DNA of 64,000 nucleotides from Thiocapsa roseopersicina. GTDB lineage: Bacteria; Pseudomonadota; Gammaproteobacteria; Chromatiales; Chromatiaceae. Positions within the stretch are counted from its first letter, which is position 1. Every line of letters begins with the position of its first letter. A program made the position numbers and the translations under genes. Positions 33,741-43,529 of the stretch are shown here, piece by piece. The notes beneath the pieces are model-generated. The model worked only from the letters and a program-made list of their open reading frames with translations, was not told the origin of the DNA and searched no databases. The stretch spans positions 62,001 through 126,000 of the forward strand of contig NZ_FNNZ01000005.1 in NCBI RefSeq assembly GCF_900106925.1, read 5' to 3'.

Positions 33741-35117
33741 GTGCTTGCGATCATCGCGCTGATTCCGGGCCTTCTGGCGGCGTGGATCGGACTGACCCGC
33801 GGACCCCACGCGGCATTCCTGATGGTCTATCTCCCGACCATGCTCCTGCTGCCGGAATACTATCGGTGGAACGCCCCGGGGCTGCCGGACCCGACCTTCG
33901 GTCAAGCCGCTGCCGTCGGAACGGCGGTCGCCTTCTTCGCGCGCGGAACGCCCGGTTTCCGCTTCCACGCGATGGATCTCCTGGTCTACGGCTTTGCGCT
34001 CGCCGCGAGCATCTCGGAATACCGTGCATCGGGCTACAGCGATGCCCAGAACCTCATGTTCAACATGCTGACCTGGGTGGTGCTGCCCTACATCTTCGCA
34101 AAAAGCCTGATCGAGCCCGCCGGGAATCGGGTCCGGTTCGCCAAGACCCTGGTGGTCTGTCTCTTCATCATCTCGGCGGTCTCGGTCTACGAGTTTCGCT
34201 TCGGCACCACGCCTTGGCGCATGATCCTGGACCCCTTCTTTCCCGGTCAGGCGCGCTGGGTTACGACCTTTCGTTGGGGTTTCGCACGGGTCGCCGGCCC
34301 CTATGGTCATGCCATCCTGGCCGGGATCCTGATGGTGATCGGCTACCGCATCCAGCGCTGGCTCGAATGGAGCGGCGCCTGGGAGCCGAAATCCCGCTTC
34401 GCCCCGTGGTTGCCGATCAGTCAGGGCCGGCTCATCACGCTCGGACTGCTCGCCGGCGTCATCATGACGATGGTGCGCGGACCCTGGATGGGGGCCATCC
34501 TGGCGGCGATGCTGGTGATGATCGGACGCTCGCGCCAACGGGTCGCGGCGATCGGGGCCGTCGTTGCGATCCTCCTCTTCGTCGGCATCCCCGGTGTGGT
34601 TTGGTTCCTCGACTATGTCTCGGTCGGGCGCGAGGGCGCGGAAACGGTCGCCCAGGAATCGGCCGCCTACCGTTGGGAGCTCTTGACCGAGTACTCCGAG
34701 ATCGCCGCCGAACAGCTTTGGTTCGGATGGGGCCTGACCGCTTGGCCGAAAGTGCCGGGCATGCCGTCGATCGATAACTACTATCTCCTGCTGCTCTTGA
34801 TGCACGGACTGATCGCGCTGGCCTGCCTGCTCGCAATCATCCTGATCATGCTGGTGCGTCTGACCGCGCACGGCATGCGCCAACCACTGGCCGAGCCTCG
34901 TGGCAGCTCGTTGGCCTTTACCCTTGCGAGTCTCTACCTGGCGATCGGCTTCTCGATCGCCACCGTCTACCTCGGGCTGCAGACCGTTCCGCTCCTCTTC
35001 CTGATCACCGGCTGGGGCATCGCCTATATGGACTCCGGGGTGGAAGGGATCGGCACGGAAACCGCCGCGCCGCCCGAGCCGACGCCGGCCCATCGGTTCC
35101 GCCGAGTCATGACATGA
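33741..35117 (+). CDS. O-antigen ligase/polymerase family protein, probable Wzy
   Basis: 458-residue polytopic inner-membrane protein with about ten to twelve membrane segments and a large periplasmic loop near residues 285-345 (YVSVGREGAETVAQE, YRWELLTEYSEIAAEQLWFGWG). The GWG and the following conserved Asn (DNYYLLLLL) fit the Wzy_C/O-antigen ligase family. With Wzx next door it is the likely polymerase joining repeat units in the periplasm. Starts with GTG at 33741, 31 bases after the acyltransferase gene. Confidence 0.85.
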   Translation: MLAIIALIPGLLAAWIGLTRGPHAAFLMVYLPTMLLLPEYYRWNAPGLPDPTFGQAAAVGTAVAFFARGTPGFRFHAMDLLVYGFALAASISEYRASGYSDAQNLMFNMLTWVVLPYIFAKSLIEPAGNRVRFAKTLVVCLFIISAVSVYEFRFGTTPWRMILDPFFPGQARWVTTFRWGFARVAGPYGHAILAGILMVIGYRIQRWLEWSGAWEPKSRFAPWLPISQGRLITLGLLAGVIMTMVRGPWMGAILAAMLVMIGRSRQRVAAIGAVVAILLFVGIPGVVWFLDYVSVGREGAETVAQESAAYRWELLTEYSEIAAEQLWFGWGLTAWPKVPGMPSIDNYYLLLLLMHGLIALACLLAIILIMLVRLTAHGMRQPLAEPRGSSLAFTLASLYLAIGFSIATVYLGLQTVPLLFLITGWGIAYMDSGVEGIGTETAAPPEPTPAHRFRRVMT

Positions 35118-35295
35118 GTCACCTCTCGATGCCGTCGGCATCATGTATCCTTAGGTCCGCAGCCAGGGTCGCGTCCGGACGGCGACTCCGGTACGGAACG
35201 GATCTGGGGCGACCGACACCGACATCGGCAGCAGTACAGGGATTCAGGGCAACCGAGCCGGATCACCGAGGCGGCAGCACAGCGAGCCGACAGCC

Positions 35296-36951
35296 ATGAC
35301 GGACAGCGTTGCACCCAAGGACAACACCCCTGTCGCCGCACGTGGCGAGACGCTCGACGCGGGCGGTATGAACCGCCTGGTGAGCCGCAACATCTTCAGC
35401 TCGATCGGGGCCAAGCTCCTCTATCTGGTCACCCGCTTCTTTCTCCCGCCGATCACCCTGGCCTATATCAGCCTGGAGGAATACGGCATCTGGGCGATGT
35501 GCTTCATCCTCATCGGCTATTTGGGGATGAGCGCCTTCGGGGTCTCCAACGTCTACATCCGCTACGTCGCCCAGTATCACGCCCAAGGCGAGGAGCACCG
35601 GATCGGCGATCTGCTGTCGACCGGTTTGACGGTGGTCAGCCTCGTCGGCGTCGTGGCGCTCGGGATCCTCTGGGTCGGATTGCCGACCCTGATCGAGGCC
35701 CTCTCTGTCTCGCCCGAGCTTCAGGACACGGCGTTCGTGCTCATCTTCGGCAGCGCGGCCGTCTTCGTGCTCGAGCTGAGCTGGGGCGCCTTTGCCTATG
35801 TCCTCACCGGCCTGCAACGGATCGTGCAGCAGAACCAGGTCTGGGTCGGGACCTTCCTGCTCGAGACCCTGCTGGTCGTCGTCTTCCTGATCGCCGGATT
35901 CGGCGTCTACGGCCTACTGTATGCCTTCGCGATCCGCTATGCGGTGTCGATCACCCTCAACGTCTGGCTCTGCTTCCGGGGTATCCCCGGTTTGAGGATC
36001 TCGCTGCGGCGCTTCAACCGGGCCGATCTCGCGCTCTTTTATCGCTACGGCGGGATCGTGCAGCTCTCGGGCTTTCTCGGCATGTTCCTGCGCTCGATCG
36101 AGAAGCTGATCGCAGGGCTCTTCATCAATGTGCAGGCCACCGGACTCTTCGACGTCGCCCAGAAATTCCCGGTGATGGCGACCTCGATCCCGTCTTCCAT
36201 GAACGCCGTCTTCCTGCCGGCGACCTCCTACATGCACACCCAGGAGCGCCGCGGCGAGCTGCTCGGGCTCTATCTGAAGGGCGCGCGCTACATCAATCTG
36301 GTGACGGGCTTCATGATGGGCTTCATGGCGGCCTTCGCCGCGCCATTGATGGTCGCCTGGCTCGGGCCGAACCCCGAATTTGCCCTGGCGCCGCTGATCC
36401 TGGCCTGCTTCACGCTGCCCTTCCAGCTCAACGTCCTGACCGGTCCGGCCTCGAACATCTACCGCGGCATGGGCATCCCGGCGCGCGAGCTGATCTACCC
36501 GCTGTCGCAGCTTGCGCTGGTGATCGTCCTGGTCGGCGCCGGCTTCCTGGTCTTCGGCATCGATGTGGTGGTCATCACCCTGGCGGTTGCCCTGGCCATG
36601 ATCCTGAGTGCGCTGATCTATATGGCCTATACCAATCGGTTCCTGGCGCTGGATCAGTCCCGTTTCGTGCGCGGCGCCCTGCTGCCCGGTCTCTGGCCCT
36701 ATTTGACCGGATTCGCCCTCTATCTGCTGGCTCGACCCTGGGTCGAGTCGGTCGGCGACGACCGTTGGGGCAGTGTCCTGCTGGTCTTGGTTGCCGGCAT
36801 CGCCTACTGCGCACTCCAGGCCGCCATGCTGTGGTTCTTCCAGCTCGATTCGGGCGAAAAAGACTATGTCGCCGGCAAGGTCGGGGGCTTGGTCGGACGC
36901 TTCGGCGGTGCTCGACGTCAACCCAAGAGAGGCCATCCGAATGAGCACTGA
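35296..36951 (+). CDS. Polysaccharide flippase, Wzx-type (MOP superfamily)
   Basis: 551 residues with about twelve to fourteen membrane segments; opening MNRLVSRNIFSSIGAKLLYL and FLPPITLAYISLEEYGIWAM are typical of MVF/Wzx proteins (Polysacc_synt family). It should move the undecaprenyl-linked repeat unit across the inner membrane. A 178-base gap upstream could hold a promoter, but no clear one is visible. Its last 11 bases overlap the next gene, suggesting coupled translation. Confidence 0.92.
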   Translation: MTDSVAPKDNTPVAARGETLDAGGMNRLVSRNIFSSIGAKLLYLVTRFFLPPITLAYISLEEYGIWAMCFILIGYLGMSAFGVSNVYIRYVAQYHAQGEEHRIGDLLSTGLTVVSLVGVVALGILWVGLPTLIEALSVSPELQDTAFVLIFGSAAVFVLELSWGAFAYVLTGLQRIVQQNQVWVGTFLLETLLVVVFLIAGFGVYGLLYAFAIRYAVSITLNVWLCFRGIPGLRISLRRFNRADLALFYRYGGIVQLSGFLGMFLRSIEKLIAGLFINVQATGLFDVAQKFPVMATSIPSSMNAVFLPATSYMHTQERRGELLGLYLKGARYINLVTGFMMGFMAAFAAPLMVAWLGPNPEFALAPLILACFTLPFQLNVLTGPASNIYRGMGIPARELIYPLSQLALVIVLVGAGFLVFGIDVVVITLAVALAMILSALIYMAYTNRFLALDQSRFVRGALLPGLWPYLTGFALYLLARPWVESVGDDRWGSVLLVLVAGIAYCALQAAMLWFFQLDSGEKDYVAGKVGGLVGRFGGARRQPKRGHPNEH

Positions 36952-38470
36952 TCTGCGGGCCTCGGCGCGCGTCGAGGATTATCGTCTCGCCGACTTCAAG
37001 CTGCTCCTTCCGCTCGGGCCCGAGATCCGCACCCTGGTGCTCGGCACGCGGGAGCCGGCCTTTCTCCCCCATCTCGCCGGGGAGCTCGGCATGATCGACC
37101 TGGTCGTCGAGCCGCCGCACGACAGATTGCAGGAGACGACGCTCGCGGCGATGGCCGCCCTTGCGGCACCCGAGCGCGTGCGCCGAATCGAGGCGCCCGA
37201 GGGCACCTATGACCTCGTCTTCTCCGACGAGATCGCGGCCGGACGTCATCTGCGACCGGGTGGTGTCCTGTGCCGATTCCTCGGTCGGAAGGCCGGCGCG
37301 ATACCGGCCGATCTGACACCCGTCGGCCGCTGGCGAGCCTATCCGGACTGGCCGGCCTTCCGGGTGCTGATCCCCGATAATCCCGCCGGCTGGCGGGCCG
37401 CCGCGCGTGACCTTCGGCTCTTTCCCTCGCGCTCCGCGACAGGTCTGCGCGCACGTCTGTCGCCGGGGGCGGCGGCTCGACTCCTGCCCGAGCACGGGAT
37501 TGCGCTCTATCGTCGCGATGGCGGCGAGCCGCACCCGACTCTGCTCGCCGCCCTGCGCGGAGCCCTGGCGTCCATCGGAGACGATGCGATCCGCTCGACG
37601 CCTCCGGAGCGTTGGTTGCTGGCCTCGGGTCGCCTCGGGCCCGGCAACCCGATCCTGGCCTTCAGCCTGGACGAAGACGGACGTCCTCGACGCCTGATCA
37701 AGGCCGCGCGCTTTCCGGGCGGGCAGCACCTGCACGCCGAGGCCGAGCAGCTCGATCGCATCGAGCAGGCATTGGGTCCGGCCGAAGCCGCCCGAGTCAT
37801 CCGCCCGACCGACTCCGCCGTGGTCGCGGGGCGCTGGGCACTCGCCTATACCTACGAGCCGACCCACCCCTTTTTCGGGATCCGCTGGCGTCTGCGGGGC
37901 CGCACGCGATTTTGTCTCGCCATGGCCGACTGGTTGGCGGCGGTCGGACTCACGACCCGACAACGGCCCGAGCGGGCAACCATCGAGACCCGTCACGTCG
38001 CACCCCTGCGGCGCCTGGTTGCGCGGCGCATCCTGCCCCGCAGCGTCCAGCACAGGGCCGAGGCCGCGCTGGATGACCTGCAGCGGCTCGCGCCGTCGCT
38101 CCCGGTGGTGCTCGAGCACGGCGATCTGGGCATCTACAACATCCGCCTGACGCACGCCGACGGTTCGGATTTTCGTGTGCTCGACTGGGGCTCCTCGACC
38201 TTCGCGGGCATCCCGCTCGGCGACCTCGCCTATCTGCTCTGCTCCGCTCGCGCCCCGAAGGCGCTGGCACGCCGCTGTCTCGGCGACTATCTCGTGTGCA
38301 TGCACATCCCGACCGGCGAGGCTACGGCGCTTTGGTTCAGCTATCTTGCCCGGCGCTGGGAAGAGCTCGACGGCATTCGACCGCCGGTCCCCGGCGATCC
38401 AACCTCCGGCGGCGCGCTCCTGCTGCCGATTCACACGCGTGTCACGTCTTATCTCCGCGGATTGACCTGA
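36941..38470 (+). CDS. Phosphotransferase (APH-like fold) with extra N-terminal domain
   Basis: 509 residues. The C-terminal 300 residues carry the aminoglycoside-phosphotransferase-like kinase signature: catalytic loop LEHGDLGIYNIRL and metal-binding Asp in VLDWGS. The N-terminal 190 residues have a Rossmann-like pattern (IRTLVLGTREPAFLPHLAGE, YDLVFSDEIAAGRHLRPGGVL) resembling a degraded SAM-dependent methyltransferase. Substrate unknown; a sugar, polyprenyl-linked glycan or small molecule tied to the polysaccharide is plausible. ATG at 36941 lies inside the 3' end of the flippase gene. Confidence 0.8.
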   Translation: MSTDLRASARVEDYRLADFKLLLPLGPEIRTLVLGTREPAFLPHLAGELGMIDLVVEPPHDRLQETTLAAMAALAAPERVRRIEAPEGTYDLVFSDEIAAGRHLRPGGVLCRFLGRKAGAIPADLTPVGRWRAYPDWPAFRVLIPDNPAGWRAAARDLRLFPSRSATGLRARLSPGAAARLLPEHGIALYRRDGGEPHPTLLAALRGALASIGDDAIRSTPPERWLLASGRLGPGNPILAFSLDEDGRPRRLIKAARFPGGQHLHAEAEQLDRIEQALGPAEAARVIRPTDSAVVAGRWALAYTYEPTHPFFGIRWRLRGRTRFCLAMADWLAAVGLTTRQRPERATIETRHVAPLRRLVARRILPRSVQHRAEAALDDLQRLAPSLPVVLEHGDLGIYNIRLTHADGSDFRVLDWGSSTFAGIPLGDLAYLLCSARAPKALARRCLGDYLVCMHIPTGEATALWFSYLARRWEELDGIRPPVPGDPTSGGALLLPIHTRVTSYLRGLT

Positions 38471-38653
38471 ACGAGCGTCCGCACTGCACCGGAGGCAGGG
38501 TGCCGATCGAAAAGTGATCTAAACCGCGTCTCGCCGAGATCAAGGACGTCTCCGACGCTGAACACAAAACGAGAATGACGCATTTTGCTCTGGGCGCGTT
38601 TTACACTGACCGGACGGAAGGATGAGAACAACAAAGGCGGAAGGGGCAGGCTC
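38471..38653. other. Gap inside the polysaccharide cluster
   Basis: 183 bases, lower in GC around 38560-38620 (AAAACGAGAATGACGC, TTTTACACT), possibly an internal promoter; spacing of candidate boxes is poor, so none is called. GGGGCAGG near 38642-38650 is a likely ribosome-binding region for the next gene. Confidence 0.35.
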
Positions 38654-39964
38654 ATGACTGCAGCACAAGGACCGCGCTTACTGCTGTCCGCCTACCAATG
38701 CGGCCCCGGCATGGGCTCGGTCTCGCAGATCGGTTGGCACTGGTACAGCCGGCTCGCTCGCAGGCTGCCGACGACCTTGCTCACCCATGTTCGCAACCGC
38801 CCGGCCATCGAGGCGGCCGGCGGGCCGGTGGGCGAGGGCCGCATCCTCTATGTCGATACCGAGTGGTTTGCCGGCCCGCTGTATCGGGTGGCCTCGCGGA
38901 TCTTCCCCAAGAGCGAGCATGCGGTCTTCCTGGTCTCGTCGCTGGATTTCTATGTCTACGATCGCGAGGCGTTGCGCATCGCCCGGACAGAATCACGGGA
39001 CAGCATGCCCTGGGACATCGTGCATGCCCCGACCCCGGTCTCGCCGCTCGCGGCCACACGCCTTCACCGTCTGGGGCTACCCGTCGTGCTTGGACCCTGG
39101 AACGGCAACCTGGGTCTGCCGCCCGGGTTCCGCGACATCCTCCGCGCGGACTCGGCCTGGCTCTACCCGGTGCGCCATCTCGGGCGGGTCATCGATGCAC
39201 TGGCCGGCGGGACCCGTCATGCGACGGCCATCCTGACTGCGACACGCGCCACAATCGCCGGCATCCCGCGCCGCTATCATCACCTCTGCGTACCGGTGCT
39301 GGAAAACGGGGTGGAGCTCGAAACCTTTCCGGCTGAACCCTGGCCGACCGCGCCGGGTGTCGCGGGCGAGCCCCTGCGGTTGGTCTTCGTCGGACGTCTG
39401 GTGCCCTTCAAAGGGGTTGGCATGTTGCTCGACGCGGTTGCGCGGCTTGCCCCGGAGATGCCGATCCGGCTCTGCATCGTCGGGGATGGACCCTTGTCGG
39501 GCGAGTGGCGCGAGCAGGCCACGCGGCTCGGGCTCGGCAAGCAGGTGCGTTTCACCGGCAACCTCCCGCCCCCCGAGGTGGCAGCGGAGATCCGCGCGGC
39601 GCACGTCTTCTGTCTGCCCTCGGTGCGCGAGTCCGGCGGTGCCGTGCTCTTGGAGGCCATGGCCTGCGCCCGTCCGGTGATCGCCGTGGATTTCGGCGGT
39701 CCGGCGGAGATCATCGACTCGGCGGTCGGTCTGGCGCTGCCGCCGACAGGACCCGAGGCGGTCGTCGAGGGACTCGTCGCCGCACTGCGCGATCTGGTCC
39801 GCAACCCCGAGATCTGGCGACAGCGCGGGGAGGCCGGACGCCGCCGCGCCGAAGAGCGCTACGCCTGGGACGCAAAGGTGGAATCGACCATCGAGCTCTA
39901 TCGGGATCTGCTCGCCGACCCGGTCGCAGCCCGCAACCGGCGCCGGACCAGATCCGGCTCATGA
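38654..39964 (+). CDS. Glycosyltransferase family 4
   Basis: 436-residue GT-B transferase. N-terminal domain begins LLLSAYQCGPGMGSVSQIGW. Donor domain: LRLVFVGRLVPFKGVGMLLD, PIRLCIVGDGPL and the PSVRESGGAVLLEAMACARP motif with the E-x7-E pair. The start at 38654 was preferred over in-frame TTG at 38585, whose extension is basic and not family-like. Followed directly by another GT4 gene. It is one of at least seven transferases building the repeat unit. Confidence 0.91.
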   Translation: MTAAQGPRLLLSAYQCGPGMGSVSQIGWHWYSRLARRLPTTLLTHVRNRPAIEAAGGPVGEGRILYVDTEWFAGPLYRVASRIFPKSEHAVFLVSSLDFYVYDREALRIARTESRDSMPWDIVHAPTPVSPLAATRLHRLGLPVVLGPWNGNLGLPPGFRDILRADSAWLYPVRHLGRVIDALAGGTRHATAILTATRATIAGIPRRYHHLCVPVLENGVELETFPAEPWPTAPGVAGEPLRLVFVGRLVPFKGVGMLLDAVARLAPEMPIRLCIVGDGPLSGEWREQATRLGLGKQVRFTGNLPPPEVAAEIRAAHVFCLPSVRESGGAVLLEAMACARPVIAVDFGGPAEIIDSAVGLALPPTGPEAVVEGLVAALRDLVRNPEIWRQRGEAGRRRAEERYAWDAKVESTIELYRDLLADPVAARNRRRTRSGS

Positions 39965-40011
39965 GCCACGGCAGACCTTTGCACTCTCGAATCGCCAAGG
40001 ACGCAAGACAC

Positions 40012-41256
40012 ATGAACGACACCGTACGCACGCCTCTGGCGCTGGCCTATCTGGTCAGCCAGTATCCGGCTGCCTCGCACACCTTCATCCTGCGCGAGGT
40101 TCGCCGTCTGCGCGGGCTCGGTATGCGCATCGACGTCGCCTCGATCAACAGTCCGGATCGACCCGCGGAGAACCTGGCCGCGGAAGAGCGCGAGGAAGCC
40201 GCAACGACCTATTACGTCAAGGCCGACGGCCTGCGCGGGGCCGTGCATGCCCATTGGGCTACCCTGCGCGCACGCCCCGGCGCCTATGCCAAGGGCTTGC
40301 TCTTTGCGCTGCGGCTCGGGGGCACCGACATCAAGCGTTTGGTTTACAGCCTCTTCTATTTCGTCGAGGCCGTCATGATCGGCCACTGGCTGACCGGACG
40401 CGGACTCGGTCACCTCCATGTCCATTTTGCGACCCCGGCCGCCACCGTGGGGCTCATTGCCGCACGCATCTTCCCCATCGGATTCTCGATGTCGGTCCAC
40501 GGTCCGGACGAGTTCTATGACGCACCCGGCTATCGCTTGACCGAAAAGATCGAGGGTGCGGCCTTCATCTGCTGCATCGGCTATTACTGCCGCAGTCAGC
40601 TCATGAAGCTCTCGCCGCCCGCGCACTGGTCCAAGCTCGAGATCGCCCCGCTCGGGGTCGACCCAAGCGCTTTTAGCCCACGGCCCTTTCGCGAGCATCC
40701 GTCGCCCTTCCAGATCCTGTGCGTCGGACGCCTGGTCCCGGCCAAAGGGCAGCACGTCCTGGTCGATGCGGTCGCGGCCCTGGTGCGTGCGGGTCACGAC
40801 GTGCGCCTGCGCCTGGTCGGCGGCGGTCCCGACCGTGCATCGCTCCAGGAGCAGGTGCGCCGGCTCGGGCTCGGAGAGCGCGTCGTCTTCGAAGGCGTCG
40901 TCAACCAGGATCGCATCCGTGCCATCTATGCCGAGGCGGACTGTTTTGCGCTGGCGAGCTTCGCCGAGGGCATCCCGGTCGTTCTGATGGAGGCGATGGC
41001 GATGGAGATCCCCTGCGTGACCACCTTCATCACCGGGCATCCCGAGCTGATCCGCGACGGGGTCGACGGCATGCTGGTCGCGCCCTCGGACGAGGCCGCA
41101 CTGGCCGAGGCGATCGCGGGTCTGATCGCGGATCCGGAGCGTCGCCGCCGTCTCGGCGAGGCCGGACGCCGACGGGTCATCGACAAGTATGACCTCGAGA
41201 CCAACACCCGACGCTTGGCGGACATCCTGCAGCGCCGCCTGGGAGAGACGCCATGA
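40012..41256 (+). CDS. Glycosyltransferase family 4 (colanic-acid WcaL type)
   Basis: 414-residue GT-B enzyme. It opens with the WcaL-like LAYLVSQYPAASHTFILREV, has HVHFATPAATVGLIAA and SMSVHGPDEFYD in the acceptor half, and FQILCVGRLVPAKGQHVLVD plus FAEGIPVVLMEAMAMEIPCV in the donor half. ATG at 40012 has AAGGA ten bases upstream; an ATG at 39961 overlaps the previous stop (ATGA) and would add 17 residues, so either may be used. Overlaps the next gene by four bases. Confidence 0.91.
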   Translation: MNDTVRTPLALAYLVSQYPAASHTFILREVRRLRGLGMRIDVASINSPDRPAENLAAEEREEAATTYYVKADGLRGAVHAHWATLRARPGAYAKGLLFALRLGGTDIKRLVYSLFYFVEAVMIGHWLTGRGLGHLHVHFATPAATVGLIAARIFPIGFSMSVHGPDEFYDAPGYRLTEKIEGAAFICCIGYYCRSQLMKLSPPAHWSKLEIAPLGVDPSAFSPRPFREHPSPFQILCVGRLVPAKGQHVLVDAVAALVRAGHDVRLRLVGGGPDRASLQEQVRRLGLGERVVFEGVVNQDRIRAIYAEADCFALASFAEGIPVVLMEAMAMEIPCVTTFITGHPELIRDGVDGMLVAPSDEAALAEAIAGLIADPERRRRLGEAGRRRVIDKYDLETNTRRLADILQRRLGETP

Positions 41257-43529
41257 CACCGCTGCGATCGCTGAGTGCGGCCGCGCTGGCCGCCCTGATC
41301 GCGGGGACCGGCGTCGCCCGGACCGAGTCCCTGCTCGAAGCGCCGACCGATCCGCGGATCCCGAGCGCTGCTCCGGTCTCGGTCGAGGCCCGCGTCGAGG
41401 CCATCCCCTTGGCGGCAAACGTCGAGCGCATCGGGATGAACCTCGGCCATTCGACCTACTGGGGCGCGGAGCAGCTCAGACGCAATGTGCTCGGGAATCC
41501 GGGCTTCGAGGGCATCATCGACCGCGCCTTGGTACGGGTTGCCTACGTCGATCACGACCGCTTCAGCGACGATCAGACCTGGCTCGCCCGCGAGGACGGC
41601 TTCTGGTCCGGCGCGACCTACGAGATCCTGACCGGCGCCGCGGCCGGTGCACAGGGGACCCTCTTCGACTCGCGCGCCGCGGGCCGCCATGCGCTGCCCG
41701 AGCTGATCACCGACGGGCTCGACGATCGACTCGCCCCCGGAGATATCGTCGCCTTGACACGCATTCGCGACGATCTTCCCCCGACACACTGGTGGCTGCC
41801 CGACGGCACCAAGGGGCGTGTACAGGTGGATCCGGCTCGGATCGCCCCGGATAGCCCCGGTCGGCGCTCTCTGGCACTCACACCCTTGTCCGGCGCGACC
41901 TTGCGGCTCGCAAGCCATCTCGACACTATAGGAGCGCGTGCCGGGAAACTCCTCCCGGTCGAGGGGCCTTGGTTGTTCTCGCTCTGGATCCACACCGAGA
42001 CCGGCGATCCGCCGCGGGTGCGCATCCTCTTTCGACGGCACGGCTCGGTGCCCTTTCTCGACCTGACGCTGCGCCCGGAGCCGGGCTGGCAGCGCATCGA
42101 ACACGCCTTCGATGCCTCGGATGCCGGTCAGATCGGTGCGCTGGAGCTCGCCATCGAGGTCAGCGGTCCGGGGCAGGTCCATCTCGACGACATCTGGCTC
42201 GGCCCGATCGCGGCGGAGAACGAAATGCCCACGGGGTTAGGCAGTCCCCTGGACCCGGACATGAGCGCCTTCCGCCCGGAGGTCGTCGCCGCCCTGAAGC
42301 AGCTGCGCCCCGGTTATCTGCGCGACTGGCAGAACCAGCTCGGCGACACGCTCGACAACCGTCTGGCCGAGCCGCATGCCCGACGTGCAAGCCGTTATCG
42401 ACCGGGCAGCGGTGCGGAGTATGGCTATGGCCTACCCGAATTTCTCGATCTCAGCCGTACCGTCGGGACCAACCCCTGGCTGGTCATGCCCACGACCTTC
42501 ACGACGGACGAGGCGCGACGTCTCGGCGCCTGGCTCGCCGAGCGCATCGAGGCCGACGGGTTCTCGCAGGTCCTGGTCGAATTCGGCAACGAGAACTGGA
42601 ACGCCATCTTCCGCCCGGCCGGCATCCAAGACCACACGCACCACGGCGCCGCGGCCGACCGACTCTTCACGGCACTCGAAGAGGGCGCCGACAACCATCC
42701 GGCGCTGCGCCATGTCGTCAACGCCCAGCACGCCAACCCCTACTCGGCAGGCAAGGTCGCCGCGGCCAGCACGAAGGCCGACATCCTCGCCGTCGCCCCT
42801 TACATGCTGCCGAGCCTGGATGCGGCGGATCGGGATCGCGCGCTCGAGCTGTTGTTCGCGGATGACGGCGGGCGTCTGACCGAGATCGTCGCACGACAAC
42901 CCGCCGAGCAGGAGCTGGCCGTCTACGAGGTCAACCTACACACGACACGCGGCGACGCCGACGACGACGATCGCGCCGCGATCGTTACCGGCGCCGCCTC
43001 CGGCCCCGCCTTGGCCAAGCGATTGCTCGAAGCGATGGCGCTCGGCGCACGACGCCAGTGCGTCTATACCCTCGCCGGCTTCGACACGCGGCTCGAAGGC
43101 AGCTCGAGCCTGGTCCCGCTGTTCGGCGTCACGCGCGACCTCACCCGCGGCGATCGACTGCGCCCGACCGGATGGGCGGTCGCCTTGCTCAATCAGGTCA
43201 TCGGCGGAGATCTCCACCGGACATCCATGGCCGACGAGGGCAGCGGATTGCTCGTCGTACCTTTCCGAGGCCCGCAGGGCTGGTCGGTCGCCATCGTCTC
43301 CGATGCACCCGAGCCCCGGCGCCTGACCCTGCGCTTTCCCGATACGCAGAGCCCACGGCCGACCCTCGGGCGCGTCCTGGATGCCTCCGATCCGTTCAAA
43401 GGCAACGAGACCGCCGACGAGGTCCAGCCCCAATCCCTCGCCGTTCGGGCGATCGGCAAGGACCGGATCCGGGTCACTGTTCCTGCATATAGCCTGGTCG
43501 TCCTGGGCCCGGCGGAGGTGCTGCCGTGA
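41253..43529 (+). CDS. Secreted glycoside hydrolase-like protein (clan GH-A, arabinofuranosidase-like)
   Basis: 758 residues. Signal peptide at residues 1-23 (cleavage near GVARTES). The central region has a TIM-barrel glycosidase pattern: acid/base Glu in VLVEFGNENWNAIF, and candidate nucleophile Glu in ELAVYEVNLH. The region before it (about 190-330) looks like a carbohydrate-binding beta-sandwich (LFSLWIHTETGDPPRVRILF), and the C-terminus like the beta domain of GH51-type enzymes. It probably trims or releases the polysaccharide in the periplasm or outside. Translationally coupled on both sides (ATGA before, GTGA after). Confidence 0.78.
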   Translation: MTPLRSLSAAALAALIAGTGVARTESLLEAPTDPRIPSAAPVSVEARVEAIPLAANVERIGMNLGHSTYWGAEQLRRNVLGNPGFEGIIDRALVRVAYVDHDRFSDDQTWLAREDGFWSGATYEILTGAAAGAQGTLFDSRAAGRHALPELITDGLDDRLAPGDIVALTRIRDDLPPTHWWLPDGTKGRVQVDPARIAPDSPGRRSLALTPLSGATLRLASHLDTIGARAGKLLPVEGPWLFSLWIHTETGDPPRVRILFRRHGSVPFLDLTLRPEPGWQRIEHAFDASDAGQIGALELAIEVSGPGQVHLDDIWLGPIAAENEMPTGLGSPLDPDMSAFRPEVVAALKQLRPGYLRDWQNQLGDTLDNRLAEPHARRASRYRPGSGAEYGYGLPEFLDLSRTVGTNPWLVMPTTFTTDEARRLGAWLAERIEADGFSQVLVEFGNENWNAIFRPAGIQDHTHHGAAADRLFTALEEGADNHPALRHVVNAQHANPYSAGKVAAASTKADILAVAPYMLPSLDAADRDRALELLFADDGGRLTEIVARQPAEQELAVYEVNLHTTRGDADDDDRAAIVTGAASGPALAKRLLEAMALGARRQCVYTLAGFDTRLEGSSSLVPLFGVTRDLTRGDRLRPTGWAVALLNQVIGGDLHRTSMADEGSGLLVVPFRGPQGWSVAIVSDAPEPRRLTLRFPDTQSPRPTLGRVLDASDPFKGNETADEVQPQSLAVRAIGKDRIRVTVPAYSLVVLGPAEVLP

